Notes: generated by a model from the letters alone, not told the origin. 64,000 bases of DNA from Neobacillus nitrireducens (GCF_030915405.1 NZ_CP133262.1:1860001-1924000), one strand, 5' to 3'; numbered from the stretch's first letter, positions 8,981-17,526 are shown. Made by a program: numbers and translations.

Positions 8981-9799
8981 TCACCCCCTTTTCATGAATT
9001 GTTTTCTTGAATTTATCCGCAATAGAAGATAATAAACCAATAACAGAAACAAGATGGGGATAAAAAACATAAGACTATAGGCTGCAACAATCGATGAATT
9101 ACCACTGTTGGCAAACGGAAAAATGACCAAGGGAATGGTCTGCAAAGTACCCCCGCTCATAATCCATGTCGGTAAATACTGACTAAAGGAAATGACAATG
9201 ACTAAAAAACTCCCTAATAAGACCGACGGAATAAGCAATGGGGCTTCAATCCAGATAAAGACTTTCCATTCACTTGCACCAAGACTGAGAGCAGCTTCTT
9301 GAAGTTTGTTTCCAATTAAACGAAATTGAAACCAGATAGTCGCAATAAAATATGGCAGTGTTACTAAAAGATGGGCAAAGGCCACACTTACATACTCATT
9401 TAAAAAATCAAACTGAATCGCTAAATCATGCATGCCAATGATAGAAACGGTATAGGGAATGAACAAGGGGGCGAGTAGAATCGCAAAGATTACTCTCTTC
9501 CCTTTAAATTCATTCTGTGCCAAGCCTCTCGAAGCAGGAATTCCTAATAGTAAGTTTCCGATTAGTGTTAAAATAGCCACGATCCAACTGTTTAATAGAC
9601 CTTCTCCTGCCCTGCCTGAAACGGAAAACAGGTAATTCCATGAATCCAAACTCCATTTTTCAGGTAGAAGTAAAGGCCAAGGCCACTGCTTCGTAAAACT
9701 CCAAATTACAAGGGGAATAAAGGGAAGAAAGAGAAAAAGTGATAACATCGATATGAAAAGAACTTTGGCTATCAAACTAGATTTTAGACTTTTCACCAT
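8981..9799 (-). CDS. ABC transporter permease, second subunit (YnjC C-half-like)
   Basis: About 272 residues with six predicted membrane segments and the permease EAA loop EAALSLGASEWKVFIWIEAPLL. ATG 9797-9799 is preferred because GGGGAGGA lies just upstream; it overlaps the previous permease by seven bases. E. coli YnjC is one long permease, while here the halves are separate genes. It forms the channel with its neighbour. Confidence 0.9.
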   Translation of the reverse strand: MVKSLKSSLIAKVLFISMLSLFLFLPFIPLVIWSFTKQWPWPLLLPEKWSLDSWNYLFSVSGRAGEGLLNSWIVAILTLIGNLLLGIPASRGLAQNEFKGKRVIFAILLAPLFIPYTVSIIGMHDLAIQFDFLNEYVSVAFAHLLVTLPYFIATIWFQFRLIGNKLQEAALSLGASEWKVFIWIEAPLLIPSVLLGSFLVIVISFSQYLPTWIMSGGTLQTIPLVIFPFANSGNSSIVAAYSLMFFIPILFLLLVYYLLLRINSRKQFMKRG

Positions 9800-10695
9800 A
9801 CTCTCCTCCCCTGCTTGTACCATCGCAGTTGTAAAAATATTAATATACTGCCAACCAAGAAAGAAATGACAGCCAGTACCATATTCATTGCAATTGCAAT
9901 CGGTTGGCGTTCCAAGCCAAATTGAGAATACTCCTGAAACGCTTCTACGGGAATGGAGCCGAACGATGTACTAGCTAACAGTGCGGGAATTTCATATGCG
10001 CCTAACGTGAAGGCAAATACTACCCACATCCCTCCAACCCACATCGGCAAAAGAATCGGCACGATGACCCAGCGGACGGTCTGTGAAAATGATCCTCCTA
10101 ATGCGATTGATTGCTCTCTCCAGTCAGAGAGCAGTTTCAATATAAACGGACTTATTAATAAAATAATAAACGGAACTTCCTTCCACATATAAGCTAATAT
10201 TACGCCAACACCCCACTCATCGTGGACCAGAACGGGAAATGCTTCGATTGAATCAATCCAGCCTATTTGATAAGCAAATCTAGAATACCAACCGCTTTGC
10301 ATTAATACTTGCATGAAGAGATATGCGGATAATAAATGTGGAATACCGACCGGCGCTTGAAAAATAATATTTAGCCACTTCCAATGACGTGAACGTTCAA
10401 CAAGGAATAATGACGCAATTAACCCGGTTACACCGGATAATACTGATACAGCCGCCGCAATCCCAATCGTGACACCGATTGATTGAAGAAATGTGACATT
10501 AAACAATTCTTTATATGCCCAAAATTTTCCCTCTTGCGAATCCAAAGAGAAAGTTTCCTGACTTTCAAAACTTAACGAAAGTGAATGCAATGTTCCACCT
10601 AGAAAAAAGATTAGCATAAACAAAAGGGCCGGCAGAATTCCCAGCAGCCCCTTATATTTATTTAATTGATTGCTAATTTTAGTCGTTCGCGACAT
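9793..10695 (-). CDS. ABC transporter permease, first subunit (YnjC N-half-like)
   Basis: 300 residues with about six membrane segments. The EAA-type loop reads EQSIALGGSFSQTVRWVIVPILLP. It starts inside the end of the binding-protein gene (17-base overlap), indicating coupled translation. Partner of the second permease and the TOBE-bearing ATPase. Confidence 0.9.
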   Translation of the reverse strand: MSRTTKISNQLNKYKGLLGILPALLFMLIFFLGGTLHSLSLSFESQETFSLDSQEGKFWAYKELFNVTFLQSIGVTIGIAAAVSVLSGVTGLIASLFLVERSRHWKWLNIIFQAPVGIPHLLSAYLFMQVLMQSGWYSRFAYQIGWIDSIEAFPVLVHDEWGVGVILAYMWKEVPFIILLISPFILKLLSDWREQSIALGGSFSQTVRWVIVPILLPMWVGGMWVVFAFTLGAYEIPALLASTSFGSIPVEAFQEYSQFGLERQPIAIAMNMVLAVISFLVGSILIFLQLRWYKQGRRVW

Positions 10696-11917
10696 TTTTC
10701 ATCCATCCTCGTTCCAGCCATTGGACATATTCAGCACCAATCTCCGGTATCCGATGACTAGACAATTCCTGCTGGGTTAGGGTAGCAGGCCCTCTATCAA
10801 TTGCATCCATTGTTTTTTTATCTTTTTCAGACAAGCGATCCACTGAAAGAGACATATTTTCTCCCCAATACTCCAGTTCCATTTTCTTCATTTGAGCAGA
10901 AGGTGAAAGCAGGGTATTAATGAGAATTAATGCGCCATTTGGATTAGGTGCATTATATGGAATAGCAAGAAAATGGGTATTCGACAGCGTTCCCTGGTCA
11001 AAGACAAAGGTATTAGTTGAAGCAGGAAATTCACCACTCTTGATTAAGTTAGAGGCATTGGCTTCATCGTATCCCATCGTCATCCAAACTTCACCATTCT
11101 TATATAATTGCTCTAACTGAGAAATGGATTGAGGATAAGATTTGCCTTCCCTCCACAAAAATGGTTCTAACTCGTTCAATGCATTCCAAACTTGGTCCGC
11201 ATCCGCTTTAATCAATGCTTCATTGTACCCATTTAAATACGCATTATAGTCTTTACTTTCTTCATGGAGAACATGGCGAATAAATGCACTTCCCGTAAAA
11301 TCCGGTGGAGCAGGATACGTAAATTTACCTGGATTTTTCTTTACCCATTCTTTTAATTCAGCAATCGATTTTGGAGGGTTTGAGATTTTGTTACCATCAT
11401 AGGCAAAGACAAACTGTACCTTTCCCCATGGAGCTTCATAGCCTTCTGTGGGAAACCCAAAGTCGTAATTAATATCATTGCTTTTGGTATCAACAAATTG
11501 GTTAAAGTTAGGAAGCTTCGAAGTAAATGGTCCAAGGAGTAATTCTTGTTGCTTGGCAATTTTAAAATTCTCTCCATTCACCCATAAAACATCCATTTCT
11601 CCTGAATTTTTATTAGCACGCTTTTCAGTCATTAATTTATTGATAAATTCTGTTGCATCCATTGGATAGCGTTTAACTTCAACCCCATATTGCTCTTTTA
11701 CAAGCGGTGCAACCCATTCGTCTATATAGCGATTAATGCCTTCATCCCCGCCCCACATAAAGAAATTAACCTTCGACCCTTTTGCCTGAGCAGTAATTTC
11801 TTTCCAATCACTTTTTAAACTGGTTTCTCCTGCTTGTTTGGTATTATTCTTTGCATCAGAACTACATCCTGATAAATTCAATAGAAACAATAAAACTACA
11901 ATCATTAATTTTTTCAT
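10679..11917 (-). CDS. ABC transporter substrate-binding lipoprotein (YnjB-like)
   Basis: About 412 residues. A signal sequence ends in the lipobox LSGC, so it should be lipid-anchored outside the membrane. The body has the pattern of YnjB-type binding proteins (VNFFMWGGDEGINRYIDEWVAP near the start, LWVNGENF, SFIPYNAPNPNGALILINTLL-like region later). The second ATG (11915-11917) is preferred because AAAGGG abuts the first. The ligand is unknown; related proteins include the ThiB/spermidine-type class. Its genomic partner is the selenoprotein candidate upstream, which makes the ligand of special interest. Confidence 0.88.
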   Translation of the reverse strand: MKKLMIVVLLFLLNLSGCSSDAKNNTKQAGETSLKSDWKEITAQAKGSKVNFFMWGGDEGINRYIDEWVAPLVKEQYGVEVKRYPMDATEFINKLMTEKRANKNSGEMDVLWVNGENFKIAKQQELLLGPFTSKLPNFNQFVDTKSNDINYDFGFPTEGYEAPWGKVQFVFAYDGNKISNPPKSIAELKEWVKKNPGKFTYPAPPDFTGSAFIRHVLHEESKDYNAYLNGYNEALIKADADQVWNALNELEPFLWREGKSYPQSISQLEQLYKNGEVWMTMGYDEANASNLIKSGEFPASTNTFVFDQGTLSNTHFLAIPYNAPNPNGALILINTLLSPSAQMKKMELEYWGENMSLSVDRLSEKDKKTMDAIDRGPATLTQQELSSHRIPEIGAEYVQWLERGWMKNVAND

Positions 11918-11929
11918 AAACATCCCTTT

Positions 11930-12142
11930 CTAGATTTTACAGCTAGAAATGCAGTTAAAATATCGTTCCCACATTCCTACGAAAAAGTATAATGCACTAA
12001 CTAAACCATTGATAGGAAGAAATGATGACATTTCGAAGGCAAAATTCAAGCAATACAGATTATAAATCATAAGTCCGGTTAGAAGCAGCCACCGAAAATG
12101 CCAGAGGTTCTTTTGAACTAATTTTGCTGTTTTAACTTTCAT
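11930..12142 (-). CDS. Small two-helix membrane protein of unknown function
   Basis: 70 residues with two hydrophobic segments (about 15-35 and 43-58). The ATG overlaps the stop of the upstream selenoprotein frame (ATGA), and AAGGG lies upstream, so coupled translation is plausible. The next gene starts 13 bases after its stop. No family recognised. Conservation of the frame in relatives would decide whether it is real. Confidence 0.55.
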   Translation of the reverse strand: MKVKTAKLVQKNLWHFRWLLLTGLMIYNLYCLNFAFEMSSFLPINGLVSALYFFVGMWERYFNCISSCKI

Positions 12143-12894
12143 TGTTTACCCTTCCCTTTCCATTTATAAGGAAGCTTCACGATCGTTTCCGGGGAATGAA
12201 TCTCGCTTAAATAGTGAATCGCATCTTGGAGGATTTGAGTCTGCAAATGGTGTTCCCCTGCTCTTCCAAAGCTTCTTCCCAGCGGAAAACGTAAATGTAA
12301 TGTCCTTGGAACCCTTACCTTTTTAGTTAAATCTGCTAAATGAGTAATTGAGATTGTCGGAATTCCTGCTTTTTCGATTGCATATTGAATCAATCCCACG
12401 GATTGATGGCAGATATATCAGCCTGGATTCAAAATAACGGCATCTACCTTGTCTTCGAGCAATTGTTTAAGAATTAACGGAATCGTCTCTTCAACCAGCG
12501 GTGTCGTATTAGGAATATAACCCATTAGTCCATAATGATGTCGAGCAACACCACCGATACTACCTTTAAGTGCTAGTTCTTTGAGGCGGAATAAAGGAAA
12601 GACACAATTAATGTCTTGGTCTGCATCCATTCGGTCAAAATGCGTATGGCTGATCATTAAATCCTTTTCTTGGATTGATGATGGAATAAACCGGACTGAG
12701 GAATCACCAGCTTCAACCTCAAAAACAGGCTGTATTTTCATATGGACACCAGCAGTTGTGATAAGGGCAAACACTGCTTCCTTTGCTGGCTTTGTGAAAG
12801 GTACTAAAGGAATAATCCCATGAATTGGGCTAACCATATGCTTTGCCTTTAGACTAACGAGTGATTCAATGAACCGATTTCCAGCTAGTTTCAC
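12139..12894 (-). CDS. Selenoprotein of the glycine/betaine/D-proline reductase B family (in-frame TGA as Sec)
   Basis: 251 residues if TGA at 12418-12420 is read as selenocysteine (residue 159). Both sides are one frame: VDAVILNPG, U, YICHQSVGLIQYAIEKAGIPT. UxxCH before a helix and AGIPT is the redox site of PrdB/GrdB-type proteins; upstream GGVARHHYGLMGYIP and PLVEETIPLILKQL also fit. GTG 12892-12894 with AGGGGG upstream is chosen as start, overlapping the flippase gene by 29 bases. A hairpin right after the TGA (12389-12407) fits a bacterial SECIS. No PrdA/GrdE partner is nearby, so it is not the classic Stickland enzyme. Alternative: a Cys codon mutated to TGA, giving a pseudogene. Confidence 0.78.
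12389..12407 (-). promoter_or_regulatory. Candidate bacterial SECIS hairpin
   Basis: In the mRNA, 18 bases after UGA, AUCAAUCC and GGAUUGAU form a perfect eight-base-pair stem closed by the loop GUG. Known bacterial SECIS elements have a short stem 16-37 bases after UGA and a G among the first two loop bases; both hold here. Confidence 0.7.
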
Positions 12895-13873
12895 TCTGTT
12901 TCCCCCTCTCTGCGATCCAAAATAAACCACCGGCTAAACTTGATATTGAAACAAAAATAAAAAATAATAGTGAAATAGTTAAGGCAATCTCAGCAGGTAC
13001 ACCCATCCCTTTAAAAAATAATACATAACACCCTTCGCGAACCCCTAAACCATTTACACTGATTGGCAGCATAGTGATCACTGAAATAAGTGTAATAATC
13101 ATTAACAATTGAATCCACGGGATATTAATACCTATAGACAAAAAAAGTAAATCATTAATCCAAGCAAGACCGACCTGAAAAAAGATGGAGAGGATGGTAA
13201 TCTTTAAACACCACTTATAATCTTCTTTTCGATAATTCAAGGCAATTTGACTTGTTTTAACAAGCGTGTTTTTAATTTTTAGGACCCAACGATTGGTACC
13301 AGAGTCAGTCATTTTCTTTTTATCTACTTTACACTTTTTTCTACGTTTGACCACTATACAAATTAGGTAAAACAATAGCAAAAGCATCCCTAAAACAAAC
13401 AGGATTGGTAAAAGAAATGGTCTCGCATCTTCCACAAACAAGGATGAAAAAACGGCAATTACTACTAGTGCAGCCCCACTTGTTATCCGTTCGAATGCTA
13501 CAGATGCGGTGGCGATGGGAACTCCTGTGATTCTTCCTAAATAGTAAACACGGACAACATCTCCACCCACACTGCCTGGTAAAAAATTATTGAAAAATAG
13601 ACCTATATAGTAGAAACGCCCCAATTTAGATAATGAGGCGTCTCGCTTTATTTCTTCATTTAATGATGAATCGACAAGCAGTTTCCATTTTAAGATACTC
13701 GAGACAACGGTAATTTGAATAGCAATAAATGCTGCAATAAAATAAATGAACGAGCCCTCTTTTGCAACCTCAATAACCTTACTCCACTCAATTTTTAGTA
13801 GAATCCAATAAATTAAACAAGTGCTACCCAAAACCCTTATAATTAGATCTTTATTTTTCAAGATAGAGGCCAT
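12866..13873 (-). CDS. Lysylphosphatidylglycerol-flippase-like membrane protein (UPF0104)
   Basis: 335 residues with about eight membrane segments. It matches the flippase-like/YbhN family (MprF N-terminal fold): LKWKLLVDSS early, LGRFYYIGLFFNNFLPGSVGGDVVRVYYLGR at about 87-117 and LPISVNGLGVREGCYVLFF near the end. Such proteins move or bind lipids; the substrate is not evident. Its ATG shares one base with the stop of the TVP38 gene, and its 3' end overlaps the selenoprotein start, so it belongs to the operon. Confidence 0.87.
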   Translation of the reverse strand: MASILKNKDLIIRVLGSTCLIYWILLKIEWSKVIEVAKEGSFIYFIAAFIAIQITVVSSILKWKLLVDSSLNEEIKRDASLSKLGRFYYIGLFFNNFLPGSVGGDVVRVYYLGRITGVPIATASVAFERITSGAALVVIAVFSSLFVEDARPFLLPILFVLGMLLLLFYLICIVVKRRKKCKVDKKKMTDSGTNRWVLKIKNTLVKTSQIALNYRKEDYKWCLKITILSIFFQVGLAWINDLLFLSIGINIPWIQLLMIITLISVITMLPISVNGLGVREGCYVLFFKGMGVPAEIALTISLLFFIFVSISSLAGGLFWIAERGKQSETSWKSVH

Positions 13874-15045
13874 TACCCTTTTGCTCCTTGTTTTCCTTTA
13901 CCCCAGGTTTGTAATTTTGGGCGCAGTATCATACCTAATACTGCTAATGCAATCACAATTGTAAAAACAAAGAACAATATTTTTACGGTGCTTGTTGCAT
14001 TTTGACCAAGATAGGAATAAAGAAGGGTTGCAGGTAATTGACCAAGGCCTGTCGACCAGAAAAATTGCCAAAAAGAGATGGATGTTACACCTGCAGCGTA
14101 GCTAACTAAGTCAAAGGATACAATTGGTACAAGTCTGGCTATAAAAACCGCATGCTTTCCATATTTATCAAAAAATTGATCCCACCAGGTTAATGCTTTT
14201 TTCGTGACGATTTTTTCAACGACTGGTCTACCTAAAATTTTGGCTAAATAAAAACATAGGACTGCTCCTGCCATTGCGCTGCTCCAGGAGAGAATAGCTC
14301 CCCCAACCCAGCCAAATAATAATCCATTCGCAAAGGTAATTACAAATGCCGGGAGAGGTGCGATGATGGATTGGAAGACCATCAATAATCCAGAAACAAC
14401 TGCAGCTAGAGAACCAAATGATAGAAGGTAATCACGGAAGCCCTCAACATCTGCCTCTTTTAAATATTGAATCGACTGGTTAAGCGAATTCTGAATTTCA
14501 CCCTGGGCTAGATAGATTAGCAAAAACAAAGCAATGAGTCCATATAAAAACATCATTCCAAACTTTTGATACCTTGATAATAAATTCCAGCCTGTGTCGG
14601 ACGCCATTTCGGGATTCCTCTTTTTCAAAAGAGTGATGACCATAATGGCAATACTAATTGGAAAAACAACTAGGAAAATCTGATTCATTTCGCTTAGAGT
14701 AAAAATTCCTTCTAAAAACAATGATTTCCTTACTACATAGGCGGGTAGAATTGCTAGACTCCCCTTAGTAATTGTAAAGTAGGCGATAATTGCCATGCTT
14801 GAGATTACAATTGCGGCTGTTGCCTTTGCAGACTCCCAGAGCGCAAGTTTTTTTGCGCCCATAAACGTCCTTAAAAAGTAAAACCATGCTCCAGTTAGAA
14901 TTGAAATCGTTACAAAGTATTCACTATTAAAACGCATATCTAGCCATGAATTCTGAATCAACAGAATAGCAATCGCAAATCCCATAAGGAAGAAGAGGAA
15001 TAACGACGCAATTAATTGACCGAAGGCACGAATGACGTTTTTCAT
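13873..15045 (-). CDS. TVP38/TMEM64 (VTT-domain) membrane protein, YdjX/YdjZ-like
   Basis: 390 residues. The C-terminal half (about 190-385) is a VTT/DedA-type domain: FANGLLFGWVGGAILSWSSAMAG, then the conserved FIARLVPIVSFDLVSYAAGV. The N-terminal half holds about four extra membrane segments not present in short YdjX/YdjZ proteins. VTT proteins act in lipid scrambling or transport. AGGGGTGAG precedes the ATG. It is second in the operon, after the YdjY-like lipoprotein, which mirrors ydjX-ydjY-ydjZ in E. coli. Confidence 0.88.
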   Translation of the reverse strand: MKNVIRAFGQLIASLFLFFLMGFAIAILLIQNSWLDMRFNSEYFVTISILTGAWFYFLRTFMGAKKLALWESAKATAAIVISSMAIIAYFTITKGSLAILPAYVVRKSLFLEGIFTLSEMNQIFLVVFPISIAIMVITLLKKRNPEMASDTGWNLLSRYQKFGMMFLYGLIALFLLIYLAQGEIQNSLNQSIQYLKEADVEGFRDYLLSFGSLAAVVSGLLMVFQSIIAPLPAFVITFANGLLFGWVGGAILSWSSAMAGAVLCFYLAKILGRPVVEKIVTKKALTWWDQFFDKYGKHAVFIARLVPIVSFDLVSYAAGVTSISFWQFFWSTGLGQLPATLLYSYLGQNATSTVKILFFVFTIVIALAVLGMILRPKLQTWGKGKQGAKG

Positions 15046-15058
15046 TTTCTCACCCCTA

Positions 15059-15784
15059 TTATTGTACGATTGAATAAGTTAAAACTAGCGGTGTGCCGTC
15101 CTCAGGCAGTACATCCGGATTACCATGGAATTCAGCATGACCACCTTCAAATGTTCCAACAGGGTGGGTAGAATTACTTGTAATACCAGCCGGGCAGCTA
15201 TCGAAGCACATATAACAACCAGTCATTTTTGCTTCCTGAGTATCGTAGTTTCCACCAAATTTATAAACGATTTTTTTCCCTGAGCTATCAACCATTACAT
15301 CATTAATGTCATACTCCTTACCCGCATTTTCCCAAGTCACTGTAACTTTTACTTCATCACCTAAGATATATTTTCCGTCAGCCTTAGCTTCAAACTCTTT
15401 ACTTACATCGCCGCCTTTTGCAACAGCTGGCACTCCGCCAATTTCCAATAAAGCTTCATTGAATTTAAGAGGATTCGCATAAGCTTTCAAGACTGCTTGA
15501 TCGCCATATTTTCCTTCTATCCAGTTTAGCCCATGGCGTGTTGGGCTTACTAAATACTTCCCATTCACAGTTGCATATACCTTTACAACTTTATTTTCTT
15601 TATCAACAAAAATAGGGTTTTCTTTGGATACTTCATTTTGGACCTTTTGTTCTGTCTTTTTCTCGTTTTTTGATGCTTTCGCAGTGGTATCGCTATTGGA
15701 TTTTGAACTACATGCTGATAACACAAGCATTGTAAGTGTTGCTAGAATAATGAATTTTAATAAAATTGATGATCTACGTTTCAT
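15059..15784 (-). CDS. YdjY-like lipoprotein with a C-terminal Cys cluster
   Basis: 241 residues, signal sequence with lipobox LSAC (about residue 25), then a Lys/Ser-rich linker. The domain from about 55 onward fits the YdjY type: RHGLNWIEG, LLEIGGVPAVAKGG, VKVTVTWENAGKEYDINDVM. Near the end a cluster GCYMCFDSCPAG (CxxCxxxC) could bind metal, Fe-S or a redox cofactor. First gene of the operon, with GGGAG before the ATG. The YdjY assignment is from memory of the family and the TVP38/ynj neighbours support it. Confidence 0.68.
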   Translation of the reverse strand: MKRRSSILLKFIILATLTMLVLSACSSKSNSDTTAKASKNEKKTEQKVQNEVSKENPIFVDKENKVVKVYATVNGKYLVSPTRHGLNWIEGKYGDQAVLKAYANPLKFNEALLEIGGVPAVAKGGDVSKEFEAKADGKYILGDEVKVTVTWENAGKEYDINDVMVDSSGKKIVYKFGGNYDTQEAKMTGCYMCFDSCPAGITSNSTHPVGTFEGGHAEFHGNPDVLPEDGTPLVLTYSIVQ

Positions 15785-16164
15785 TGCCTATCTCCCTTAA
15801 AATAATGATTTCGATGAATAATGATGCGTTTAAACAAACTAATATTGCCCAATATTGTAAGTTTTTAACTTTACTAAGAGTAATATGATAATAACACTCC
15901 AATAAAAGGAATAGTTTAATTGCTGAATTTGTTCGAATTTTTGACAAAAACTTATTACAATATTGTTAAAACCTAATGCTCTATCAGTTAACCAATTAAA
16001 AACTTTTGAATCAAATCCAGCTATATCTTGAAAAAAGTAACACTTACATCTATCTGGGCTAATATATTATATTGAATTACTATGCTAAGATAAAATCATA
16101 TTATCTATTTATCCGTTAGTGTGTAATCGCCTTTTTCGATATTTAAATTTCGGCTTGAGGACAG
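15785..16164. other. Non-coding upstream region of the ydj/ynj-like operon
   Basis: No open frame worth calling. It holds the dyad AATATTG-CC-CAATATT at 15841-15856, a perfect palindrome ACAATATTGT at 15957-15966 and a TTTGTCAAA (Spo0A-box-like) on the minus strand at 15940-15948. A minus-strand promoter must be here, but no convincing -35/-10 pair could be fixed. Confidence 0.4.
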
Positions 16165-16203
16165 AAAGAAGCCCATCCAAGGTTTGGATAGGGCTTCTTT
16201 TTT
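16165..16203. terminator. Intrinsic terminator hairpin
   Basis: AAAGAAGCCC-ATCCA...TGGAT-GGGCTTCTTTTTT: stem of about 14 pairs with T-run on the plus side and A-rich stretch on the other. It lies just downstream of the minus-strand IDEAL gene. Confidence 0.75.
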
Positions 16204-16231
16204 AATAGTAATAAGTTCGCTAGGAAATGAG

Positions 16232-16426
16232 TTAGGAAATTTTCTTTAGTTCTTCTGTTAGCTTCAGGAATAATTCTTTATCCCCATGTTGTAAAGTGTG
16301 GTCGATTTCCTTGCGGATTTTCTCCCTCTTAAATTCTAGCAGGGCATTGTTTAGAAACATCTCAGCAACGACAGCATCTGTATTCTCATCCGAATGTTGT
16401 GGTGAATTAAGTAATTTCTTTTCCAT
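16232..16426 (-). CDS. IDEAL-domain small protein
   Basis: 64 residues. The C-terminal two thirds match the IDEAL domain (AEMFLNNALLEFKREKIRKEI, then THLQHGDKELFLKLTEELKK-like helix). ATG 16424-16426 follows AAGGAG by seven bases; the frame is open slightly upstream but lacks a start signal. IDEAL proteins in Bacillus are small and often regulatory; the partner is unknown. Confidence 0.82.
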   Translation of the reverse strand: MEKKLLNSPQHSDENTDAVVAEMFLNNALLEFKREKIRKEIDHTLQHGDKELFLKLTEELKKIS

Positions 16427-16541
16427 GGAAATCAACTCCTTACGTTTTTTCTAATTATACAAGGAGTTTTCTAAAAATTCAAACACTTTATTTCAAAAAT
16501 CAAAAAATAATTTTACAATATATTCAAAAACACAAAAATAT

Positions 16542-16554
16542 AGTGTCAGGCACC
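16542..16554. repeat. Dispersed repeat copy (GTGTCAGGCACC)
   Basis: AGTGTCAGGCACC, one base off the full 13-mer, upstream of the hydrolase gene in non-coding DNA. Confidence 0.65.
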
Positions 16555-16610
16555 ACTTTTTTGGGAACATTATACTCATCTATTTTATTACAGAGCAGGT
16601 GACGGTTTTG

Positions 16611-17459
16611 ATGGAACAAGCACCATTTGCAGGTGTTCAACCAATTAATAACATTAATGTTTATTATGAATTTTATCCCAATCAAGCATCGGAAGAAACG
16701 TTTGTTTTATTACACGGCTTTCTTTCGTCCACCTTCACTTTTCGCCACCTTATATCATTATTAAAAAAGAATTACCAAGTATTATCGATTGATCTTCCCC
16801 CGTTTGGGAAAAGTGCAAAATGTAACCGTTATGTTTATTCCTACAAGAATATAGCCCAAACAGTCATTAAACTTACAGAGTCTTTGGGGTTAAAAAAAAT
16901 GACCTTTATCGGTCATTCTATGGGCGGACAAATTGTGTTAAATATCCTTCATATGACGCCTGAACTCGCAGACAAAGCTATTCTACTCTGCAGTTCCTCC
17001 TATCTTAAACGATCGAAATTGCCCTTAATCTTAACTAGTTACCTGCCCTATTTCCATCTCTTCGTAAAATATTGGTTTGCACGAACCGGTGTTAAAAAGA
17101 ATCTTCAAGATGCACTTTTTAATCATACGATTATTAACGAGGAAATGATTAATGGATACTTACAACCCTTTTTAGAGGACGAGATTTTCGTCGCGCTTAC
17201 AAGAATGATTCGTGACCGAGAGGGCGACTTACCCGTTGAAATCCTTAATGAAATCAAAACACCTTGTTTATTACTATGGGGGGACCATGATAAATCGATG
17301 CCGCTTAATGTGGGTGAAAAGCTAAATAAAGACCTGGTTAATTCTGAGCTGATTGTATTAAAAGATACTGGTCATGCCCTTCCGGAAGAGCGCCCAATGG
17401 AGGTGTTTGAATATATTAAGGGATTTATTGAACATTACAAAACGGCAGCTGAATCCTAG
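16611..17459 (+). CDS. Alpha/beta hydrolase
   Basis: 282 residues. Family features: oxyanion-hole LLHGFLSS (about 36), nucleophile elbow GHSMGGQ (serine at about residue 100), acid in LLWGDHDKSMP and histidine in DTGHALPEERP. No signal peptide, so cytosolic. ATG 16611 follows AGGTG by nine bases; the GTG at 16599 overlaps that site and is less likely. The 3' end lies inside the terminator hairpin. Substrate unknown. Confidence 0.87.
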   Translation: MEQAPFAGVQPINNINVYYEFYPNQASEETFVLLHGFLSSTFTFRHLISLLKKNYQVLSIDLPPFGKSAKCNRYVYSYKNIAQTVIKLTESLGLKKMTFIGHSMGGQIVLNILHMTPELADKAILLCSSSYLKRSKLPLILTSYLPYFHLFVKYWFARTGVKKNLQDALFNHTIINEEMINGYLQPFLEDEIFVALTRMIRDREGDLPVEILNEIKTPCLLLWGDHDKSMPLNVGEKLNKDLVNSELIVLKDTGHALPEERPMEVFEYIKGFIEHYKTAAES

Positions 17460-17470
17460 CTGCCGTTTTT
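17439..17470 (+). terminator. Intrinsic terminator overlapping the hydrolase stop
   Basis: AAAACGGCAGCT and AGCTGCCGTTTTT form a 12-base stem around the last codons and the stop. Confidence 0.75.
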
Positions 17471-17500
17471 GTGTTGGTATCCCTGAAGTATATTAGTAAC

Positions 17501-17513
17501 GGTGCCTGACACC
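17501..17513. repeat. Dispersed repeat copy (GGTGCCTGACACC)
   Basis: Reverse-complement copy of GGTGTCAGGCACC, between the converging hydrolase and desR genes. Confidence 0.7.
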
Positions 17514-17526
17514 GTTAAAACATTCT

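Noticed and set aside
12866..13873. MprF aminoacyl-phosphatidylglycerol synthase
   Set aside because: Only the flippase-like membrane part is present; the catalytic GNAT-like synthase domain is absent.
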